From positions 1 to 16,302 of the forward strand of contig CALLVJ010000376.1 of NCBI GenBank assembly GCA_938010625.1: a DNA stretch of 16,302 nucleotides, given 5' to 3'. The notes below the pieces were generated by a model, which saw only the letters and a program-made list of their open reading frames with translations, had not been told where the DNA came from and made no database searches. Positions 9,121 through 13,397 of the stretch are shown here, one piece after another. Made by a program: the position numbers and the translations under genes. This stretch comes from an uncultured Stomatobaculum sp. GTDB taxonomy: Bacteria > Bacillota > Clostridia > Lachnospirales > Lachnospiraceae. Position 1 is the first letter of the stretch; every line of letters begins with the position of its first letter.

Positions 9121-9179
9121 CACAGAGAGCAAGACATTTGCGCGGCTGCCCGTCCCTGACGGTTGTCTTGATGACTGTG
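9121..9179 (+). promoter_or_regulatory. Structured 5' leader of rpsT (candidate S20 autoregulatory element)
   Basis: The rpsT leader can fold into one long hairpin. CACAG (9121-9125) pairs with CTGTG (9175-9179). A symmetric 4x4 internal loop follows (AGAG/ATGA). CAAGACA (9130-9136) pairs with TGTCTTG (9164-9170). After a 13-base bulge on the 5' side and one base on the 3' side, CCGTC (9150-9154) pairs with GACGG (9158-9162) around a CCT loop. All 17 pairs are Watson-Crick. The hairpin ends about 24 bases before the ribosome binding site at 9203-9208. Ribosomal protein S20 represses its own mRNA in E. coli; a similar role here is inference. Confidence 0.45.
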
Positions 9180-9216
9180 AAACTATCATCGTATCCGTGA
9201 ATGGGAGGAAAAGAAA

Positions 9217-9480
9217 TTGGCAAACATCAAATCCGCGAAGAAGAGAATTCTGACGTCCGCAAAGAGAGCAGAGAGAAACAAAGCAGTTAAGTCCGCTGTC
9301 AAGACCGCTGTCAAGAAGGTCGACGCTGCAGTCGCAGCAGGCGACAAGGCAGCAGCGGAGGAGAGCTTCCGCAAGGCAGAGCGCGCGCTCACGATGGCAG
9401 CTTCCAAGGGCATCCTGCACAAGAACACTTCTTCCCGCAAGGTGTCTCGCCTCTCGAAGTCTGTCGCAACAATCGGCTAA
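9217..9480 (+). CDS. rpsT: 30S ribosomal protein S20
   Basis: The 87-residue basic protein binds 16S rRNA during early assembly of the small subunit. It starts MANIKSAKKRILTSAKRAER, the typical S20 N-terminus, and continues with the Lys/Ala-rich helical body (KSAVKTAVKKVDAAVAAG). It ends with the HKNTSSRKVSRLSK segment that is conserved in the family. The start codon is TTG, with GGGAGG at 9203-9208. The same rare UUG start is known for E. coli rpsT, where it is part of autoregulation. The gene is monocistronic: it has its own promoter, a structured leader and an intrinsic terminator 24 bases after the stop. Confidence 0.97.
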   Translation: MANIKSAKKRILTSAKRAERNKAVKSAVKTAVKKVDAAVAAGDKAAAEESFRKAERALTMAASKGILHKNTSSRKVSRLSKSVATIG

Positions 9481-9504
9481 TCGCTGTCATAGAACAAAGA
9501 CAAA

Positions 9505-9534
9505 AGCAGAGCGGATTTCCGCTCTGCTTTTTTT
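9505..9534 (+). terminator. Intrinsic terminator of rpsT, probably bidirectional
   Basis: AGCAGAGCGG (9505-9514), loop ATTT, CCGCTCTGCT (9519-9528) form a perfect 10-bp stem followed by a run of Ts to 9534. On the minus strand the same stem is followed by TTTTGTCTTTG, so it could also end transcripts coming from nagB. Confidence 0.93.
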
Positions 9535-9537
9535 GCT

Positions 9538-9628
9538 ACAATCATCAATTTTCCGGCTCCAGTAGGACGACAAACTTTGTCCAATACTCAAAATCTTCCC
9601 ACGCATCTTCTGTCCACGCTTTCATCAT
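9538..9628 (-). pseudogene. Decayed YoeB/Txe-family toxin remnant
   Basis: Two ATGs at 9628 and 9625 open the peptide MMKAWTEDAWEDFEYWTK, which is very close to the start of YoeB/Txe mRNA interferases (Txe begins MIKAWSDDAWDDYLYW). The frame then leaves the family and stops at 9545. In another frame, 9573-9538 reads LSSYWSRKIDDC, which matches the C-terminal LSGxWSRRI segment of the same family. About 50 central residues, including most of the RNase fold, are thus missing and the ends are joined out of frame. The rest of the C-terminus is cut off where the rpsT terminator begins. The 5' end overlaps the antitoxin frame, as in live modules. I am confident of the family from the two motifs; the gene cannot make a toxin. 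Confidence 0.72.
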
Positions 9629-9767
9629 CGAGCTTCACTTCGTGCACGGTGCCGCCCGTTTTCTCCATTTCGGCAATAGATTTTTTCAGCCTTGCCATAT
9701 TGGACGCGCTGTAAAAGGTGGGCTGCTCTTTTTGTATTTCTGTCGGAAGCTCTTTTTCTATCGTCTT
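9588..9767 (-). pseudogene. C-terminal remnant of a YefM/RelB-type antitoxin
   Basis: The frame is open from 9767 to a TGA at 9590-9588. From about 9719 it reads TFYSASNMARLKKSIAEMEK followed by TGGTVHEVKLDDE. This resembles the toxin-binding C-terminus of antitoxins paired with YoeB/Txe (a helix with N-ARL-SI, then a short acidic tail). The N-terminal DNA-binding part is absent: the upstream sequence runs straight into the end of nagB, and no start codon is available before the internal ATG at 9698. A 36-residue peptide from that ATG is conceivable but has no good ribosome binding site. It overlaps the toxin remnant by about 40 bases. Whether it was YefM or RelB/DinJ type is not certain. Confidence 0.55.
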
Positions 9768-10597
9768 TCATTTCCGCTCGCCACGCGCTCGCTCACAATG
9801 AGCCTGGCGTCCGGATGGCGCTGCAGGAGCGTGACCGGGAAGGCGGCGCTGACTTCGCCATAGGCTGCGCGGCGAATCACCGAGTAATGCCAGTCGCGGA
9901 ACATACCGAGGCGCACTTTCTTTGCCGCGAGAATCTGCCTCATGCCAATCGTCACACAGCGCGAGGGCATGTCCTCAAGTGCGCCGCGGAGGTCGCCGAT
10001 CGAGTTCACCGCGCGGGTCTCCGGCGCAATCGTGCGGACGCGGGTCGGGAGCGCTGCAAACGCCTCAGGCGTGAGCTCCGGCTGGGGCTCGTTGAATGCG
10101 AGGTGACCGGTGATGCCGATGCCGCCGAAGCAGATATCCGCGCCGCCGAGTTTTTCAAGCAGCGCATCGCCCTGTTCCAGGTGATGCGGATCCGGGAAAA
10201 TACGCTGTTCCTCGGGAATGTTGAGTTCCGGCGCAATCTTGCTGTAGACGGTTCTCTCCATGAAACCGCGGAACGAAAGTCTGTCCTCCTTCGGAACCCA
10301 CTCGCCCTCATCGGTCAGGTACTCGTCCATGTTGAAGAACCAGCAGCTCTTTAACGAAATCCTTCTCTCATTGACCAGGCGCACAAAGACCGGATAGTGA
10401 CCGACCGGACCCACCGGACAGATAAACACGGTGCGGCATCCCGCCGCGTTGTTTTTCTCGATCTCATGCACCATCTCGAGTGCGAGCTCATAGAATGCCT
10501 CCCCCGGCTCCTTGCAGACGAGAATCGGAATCTTTGCGTCCTTTCCGAGCTCCTCTCTCCCAATGTCGTAATACGAATGATACGAATGTCCTGCCAT
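9758..10597 (-). CDS. nagB: Glucosamine-6-phosphate deaminase/isomerase, NagB-like
   Basis: Expected to convert glucosamine-6-phosphate to fructose-6-phosphate and ammonia in the cytoplasm. The 279-residue sequence belongs to a divergent NagB branch. FICPVGPVGHYP (58-69) stands where E. coli NagB has the GLPTGGTP phosphate loop. FNMDEYL (88-94) keeps the catalytic Asp (D91, aligned with D72), and GGIGITGHLAFNEP (158-171) keeps His165 and Glu170. Thr163 stands where E. coli has the catalytic Asp141. The C-terminal VTLLQRHPDARLIVSE block is normal. The ATG has AAAGGAGG four bases upstream. It lies 24 bases after nagA on the same strand. The last codons overlap the frame of the antitoxin remnant, so the extreme C-terminus may have been altered by the same rearrangement. 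Confidence 0.85.
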   Translation of the reverse strand: MAGHSYHSYYDIGREELGKDAKIPILVCKEPGEAFYELALEMVHEIEKNNAAGCRTVFICPVGPVGHYPVFVRLVNERRISLKSCWFFNMDEYLTDEGEWVPKEDRLSFRGFMERTVYSKIAPELNIPEEQRIFPDPHHLEQGDALLEKLGGADICFGGIGITGHLAFNEPQPELTPEAFAALPTRVRTIAPETRAVNSIGDLRGALEDMPSRCVTIGMRQILAAKKVRLGMFRDWHYSVIRRAAYGEVSAAFPVTLLQRHPDARLIVSERVASGNERR

Positions 10598-10621
10598 GCC
10601 GCCTCCTTTGTCTTTTCTTTT

Positions 10622-11779
10622 TTATTCAAACTCGCAAAACACGCCGCGAAGCATGACGCGTTGAATCTCTCCGCTCTGTAAAACCAGAATATCTGCCTGC
10701 TTTCCCGGTGTCAAATCGCCAATCCTCTGATTCTCGCCGAGCAGCCGCGCCGGGTTTTCTGTGAACAGCGGCACAAGCTCTGCGGTCGACCTTCCAGTGA
10801 AGCTGCGCAAGTTATGCAGGGCGCGCGCCATCGTGAGCGTGCTTCCGGCACGCGCATCGCCGTGCTTTAAGCGGGCATCGCTGCCGTGCACCACAATTTC
10901 ATTGACGCCGAGCATGTACTCGCCGTCCGGAAGCCCTGTCGCCATAATCGAATCCGTGATTGCCACAGCGCGGTCCAGACCTTTTGCCTGTAAATAGAGA
11001 CAGATGCTGCCGGGATGCAGATGCAGTCCATCTGCAATCATCTCGCAGTAAACCTCCTCTGCCGCGAGCACGGCGCCAAAAATCGCCGGCTCATGGCGGT
11101 CAAAACTCCGCATCGCATTGCCTGTATGGGTTGCTGCGCGCGCGCCCGCGAGAACTGCGCGCTCTGCCGTCTGGTAGTCCGCATCCGAGTGTCCGATTGC
11201 CACTACAATGCCAAGCGAGCGAAGCTTTGGAATCAGTTCAAGTGCGCCCGGCAGCTCCGGCGCGAGCGTGATATAGCGGATATGCCCCTCCGCCCTCTCC
11301 TGGTAGCGGGCAATCAGCTCATAGTCCGGCGCGCGGAGCAGCGTTTCCGGCATAGCGCCCTTGTACTTTGCCGAGAGAAAAGGCCCCTCGAGGTGAATAC
11401 CGAGCAGATCTGCTCCCTGATGCGGCAGTTTCTTCCAGTCGAGAAAAGCCTGAATCGCGCGCTCCGTTCTCTCCTCAGAATCCGTCAAAATGGAGCAGAG
11501 AAAACTTCCGGTTCCCTGGCGCGCAAAAAAACATGCGAGCTTCTCAAAGTCCTCAGCACTCGCTGCATTCACATCCACGCCGACTGCGCCGTGCGTGTGA
11601 ATGTCAAAAAAGGCAGGGATCACCTCTGCGGCATGGAGCTCTACAACTTCTTCGCCCGCTTCTGCTGCGAGGCCGCCCGCCTCCCGCGGCGCAAAGTCCG
11701 AAATCGAGTGATCTGTGACGCGCAAATCACCGGGCACAAAGCGCTTTGCAAAGTAAAAGCATCCATTTTTCAAAAGCAT
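10622..11779 (-). CDS. nagA: N-acetylglucosamine-6-phosphate deacetylase
   Basis: Removes the acetyl group from GlcNAc-6-phosphate, the step before NagB. The 385-residue amidohydrolase shows the metal-site motif FDIHTHG (H61, H63), LGIHLEGPF with E131, AIGHSDA (H197), ATHTGNAM (H218), MIADGLHLHP and AITDSI with the catalytic Asp (D276). The C-terminal LTPGKQADILVL strand, which rejoins the small beta domain, is complete. ATHTGNAM differs from the ATHLYNAM of E. coli but keeps His, Asn and Met. A GGAGAG site precedes the ATG. The gene is transcribed from one or two promoters upstream and is followed by nagB. No phosphotransferase gene or NagR/GntR regulator lies in the window. Confidence 0.93.
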   Translation of the reverse strand: MLLKNGCFYFAKRFVPGDLRVTDHSISDFAPREAGGLAAEAGEEVVELHAAEVIPAFFDIHTHGAVGVDVNAASAEDFEKLACFFARQGTGSFLCSILTDSEERTERAIQAFLDWKKLPHQGADLLGIHLEGPFLSAKYKGAMPETLLRAPDYELIARYQERAEGHIRYITLAPELPGALELIPKLRSLGIVVAIGHSDADYQTAERAVLAGARAATHTGNAMRSFDRHEPAIFGAVLAAEEVYCEMIADGLHLHPGSICLYLQAKGLDRAVAITDSIMATGLPDGEYMLGVNEIVVHGSDARLKHGDARAGSTLTMARALHNLRSFTGRSTAELVPLFTENPARLLGENQRIGDLTPGKQADILVLQSGEIQRVMLRGVFCEFE

Positions 11780-11815
11780 TTGTGTCTCTCCTCTCCTCTG
11801 CCTCTACCTCGCACC

Positions 11816-11844
11816 AGTTTAGTCGATTTTCTGCACTTTCTCAA
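11816..11844 (-). promoter_or_regulatory. Proximal promoter candidate for nagA-nagB
   Basis: On the minus strand TTGAGA (11844-11839), a 17-base spacer and TAAACT (11821-11816). Transcription would start near 11809, about 30 bases before the nagA ATG. Confidence 0.5.
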
Positions 11845-11883
11845 GACAAATTACAAAACAGTGACCTTTGTTCTCCATGTTTC

Positions 11884-11911
11884 TGTATATTTTTCCGTTT
11901 CTCTCTCTCAA
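11884..11911 (-). promoter_or_regulatory. Distal promoter candidate for nagA-nagB
   Basis: On the minus strand TTGAGA (11911-11906), a 16-base A/G-rich spacer and TATACA (11889-11884). It would give a leader of about 100 bases. The -10 box is a better match than that of the proximal candidate. One or both may be used. Confidence 0.45.
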
Positions 11912-12000
11912 AAATCCGTCTCACTCTGCATTGTCAACAAAATATCAAAATCATACTTCTTTGCGACACAGCGAAGCATACAGCCCAAGGGCAACATGTT

Positions 12001-12074
12001 CCTCTGAATCCAGCGATCCAGAGGGCACAGGCACCCAAAGGGCACAGGCGCCCAAAAGGCACAGGCACATTCGG
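12001..12074. repeat. Hairpin followed by 17-bp tandem repeats (REP-like)
   Basis: The inverted repeat CCTCTGAATC (12001-12010) / GATCCAGAGG (12015-12024) has a 4-base loop and pairs fully if one G-U is allowed on the minus strand. Directly adjoining are two full 17-base units, GGCACAGGCACCCAAAG (12024-12040) and GGCACAGGCGCCCAAAA (12041-12057), and a third that keeps only its first 11 bases (12058-12068). No T-run follows on either strand, so it is not an intrinsic terminator. No ORF with coding character covers it. It sits in the non-coding gap between nagA and the lipoprotein gene (about 460 bases), of which the rest holds the promoters listed here. Confidence 0.6.
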
Positions 12075-12124
12075 CTCAGTTGCTGCACTTCCCAAGCATT
12101 GTTCATATCTTATATATTTCAATC

Positions 12125-12160
12125 CACTTCGCAAATATTTTCCGTCACATTTTGCAAGTG
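12125..12160. promoter_or_regulatory. Inverted repeat just upstream of the lipoprotein promoter (candidate operator)
   Basis: CACTT-C-GCAAA (12125-12135) and TTTGC-AAGTG (12151-12160) are inverted copies, 10 pairs with a single extra C. The 15 bases between them are AT-rich. The right arm ends 4 bases before the -35 box of the promoter at 12165, a usual place for a regulator site. No T-run follows, so a terminator is unlikely. Confidence 0.35.
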
Positions 12161-12164
12161 TCTG

Positions 12165-12193
12165 TTGAAAAAGCCACAGCTGTGCGTTAAAAT
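12165..12193 (+). promoter_or_regulatory. Sigma-A promoter of the C26 lipoprotein gene
   Basis: TTGAAA (12165-12170), a 17-base spacer and TAAAAT (12188-12193). The spacer holds a perfect 10-bp palindrome, CACAGCTGTG (12175-12184), which could be an operator. Transcription would start near 12200. Confidence 0.7.
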
Positions 12194-12239
12194 TTACTTG
12201 TATTGAGGGGAGGTGTCCGCTGCAGAAGAGAGGATTGTT

Positions 12240-13049
12240 GTGAAAAAATTGAGACAGTTTGCAGGCTTGGTAATCGCAGCGGCAATGGCATTCAGTCTGA
12301 CCGCCTGCGGCGGTGCGAAAAAGGCTGAGGCGAAGAAACTGAAAGTCGGCATCTCCTGGTCGGAGGACAATCTCGACACCGCAAAAGACGACTACTGCAA
12401 CGCCGTCATCAAGGCGGGCGGCGAACCCATCTATCTGGCACAGTTCAAGACGGAAGAAGAGGCTGCGGCAGCTCTGAAAGATCTGGATGCGCTTGTCATG
12501 ACAGGCGGCGAAGACATTGCCCCCTCCTACTATCACGAAGCCAAGGATCCGCTCCTCGAGAAGACCAATGAGGCGCGCGATGTCTCCGACTATGCGCTGA
12601 TCAATGCGGCCATCAAGGCAGATATCCCGACGCTCTGCACCTGCAGAGGGATGCAGTTTCTGAACATCATCTGCGGCGGAACGCTGTACCAGGACTTCCC
12701 GTCCAAAGTCGAGAGCAATATCATTCACCGCGATCCGAACCACAAGGTCTTTGTCTACCACGACATCACGGTTGACGGCGATAACATTGTGGCGGATGCT
12801 TTTGGCGGCGCAGGTACCTATGAAGTCAACTCCTGGCACCACCAGGCAGTCGACAAACTCGGCGATCACTTGAAGGTCGTCGCAAAATCGGCTGACGGCA
12901 TCATCGAAGCCGTCGTGAAGGAGGACAATACCTACTTCATGGGTCTGCAATTCCACCCCGAAGCGCTGATTGTCGAGGATGGAAAGGATGCCTATCTCCC
13001 GTTCTATCAGAATCTCCTCAAAGCGGCAGAAAACAAGAAGCAGAAATAA
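12240..13049 (+). CDS. Lipoprotein with peptidase C26 / gamma-glutamyl hydrolase (PuuD-like) domain
   Basis: The 269-residue product begins MKKLRQFAGL, a hydrophobic core, then FSLTAC with the lipidated Cys at 23, so it should be anchored on the outer face of the membrane. The rest is a class-I glutamine amidotransferase fold. It shows the MTGGEDI loop (88-93), a nucleophile motif LCTCRGMQ with Cys135, WHHQ near 199-202, and GLQFHPE giving His239 and Glu241, so the catalytic triad is complete. This arrangement is typical of PuuD-like gamma-glutamyl-GABA hydrolases, which are normally cytoplasmic. Start: GTG at 12240 with AGAGG six bases upstream begins exactly at the signal peptide; an in-frame GTG at 12213 would put nine unlikely residues in front. 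It is a single gene with its own promoter and terminator. Its substrate is unknown; gamma-linked glutamyl compounds outside the cell are the natural guess. Confidence 0.85.
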   Translation: MKKLRQFAGLVIAAAMAFSLTACGGAKKAEAKKLKVGISWSEDNLDTAKDDYCNAVIKAGGEPIYLAQFKTEEEAAAALKDLDALVMTGGEDIAPSYYHEAKDPLLEKTNEARDVSDYALINAAIKADIPTLCTCRGMQFLNIICGGTLYQDFPSKVESNIIHRDPNHKVFVYHDITVDGDNIVADAFGGAGTYEVNSWHHQAVDKLGDHLKVVAKSADGIIEAVVKEDNTYFMGLQFHPEALIVEDGKDAYLPFYQNLLKAAENKKQK

Positions 13050-13127
13050 GCAGTTCCTGCATCTGTATCGGATTCAAAGTTCCTGATACCCTATGACTGA
13101 CCCTATGGCAGCGGCATCGCCCCCACG

Positions 13128-13167
13128 AAAAAAGGAATCCCGGACTCACTCCGGGATTCCTTTTTTT
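13128..13167 (+). terminator. Bidirectional intrinsic terminator after the C26 lipoprotein gene
   Basis: GGAATCCCGGA (13134-13144), loop CTCAC, TCCGGGATTCC (13150-13160) form a perfect 11-bp stem. It is flanked by six As on the left and seven Ts on the right, so it can work in both directions. On the minus strand it would end the transcript of the ABC exporter genes after the MATE remnant. Confidence 0.93.
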
Positions 13168-13171
13168 GTTT

Positions 13172-13351
13172 CGAACTCAGCGGCGCGGCGTAGCCGATGT
13201 GCTGTAAGCTCGCCGCCGGCTGTATGCTCATGAAAAAGGAGAAGGGCAAGCGGACCAAAAAGACCTGCAGCATACCCTGGCGCATGGACCAGACCGTCGC
13301 CTCGTGCCCGTTGAAGTAACCGATGAAGGCAAAGAGCGCAGGCCACGCCGA
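13172..13351 (-). pseudogene. C-terminal remnant of a MATE-family efflux pump
   Basis: In one frame the minus strand reads about 60 residues typical of the C-terminal half of MATE transporters. These include FAFIGYFNGHEATVWSM, MLQVFLVRLPFSFFMS and SLQHIGYAAPLSS, which parallel the family pattern GYFNG..T..M.QG, VRIP.S and HIG.A.P.SS. Upstream, the same frame runs into the spacer after the ABC exporter gene with no membrane segment and no start. Downstream, it runs into the terminator stem instead of the last MATE helices. More than 300 residues of the pump are therefore absent. It starts 46 bases after the exporter stop. It cannot make a working pump and probably marks a gene lost by deletion. 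Confidence 0.65.
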
Positions 13352-13397
13352 CAAAAGCGAAAGTCTCCTCTCACTGCGGCTCCGTTTCGATTCAAAT

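Noticed and set aside
8946..9137. N-terminal extension of LepA by 64 residues
   Set aside because: The extension runs through the lepA promoter boxes and has no family similarity; the ATG at 8945 has a good ribosome binding site and the normal LepA N-terminus.
9106..9231. Upstream open frame starting at an ATG in the rpsT leader
   Set aside because: It has no ribosome binding site, runs past the rpsT start in another frame, and the region is better explained by the leader hairpin.
11015..12007. 330-codon open frame on the plus strand opposite nagA
   Set aside because: It is antisense to nagA, which has clear catalytic motifs, and the frame shows no domain and continues into a promoter region.
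12001..12024. Intrinsic terminator in the nagA-lipoprotein gap
   Set aside because: The stem is good, but no T-run follows on either strand and no transcript is expected to end there, since both flanking genes point away from it.
12024..12074. CRISPR-like array
   Set aside because: The 17-base units are directly joined without spacers and number fewer than three; they are a simple tandem repeat.
11934..12956. Long open frame (340 codons) on the minus strand opposite the C26 lipoprotein gene
   Set aside because: It covers the lipoprotein's promoter, the repeats and most of its coding strand, has no ribosome binding site or recognisable domain, and its composition follows from GC-rich codons of the true gene.
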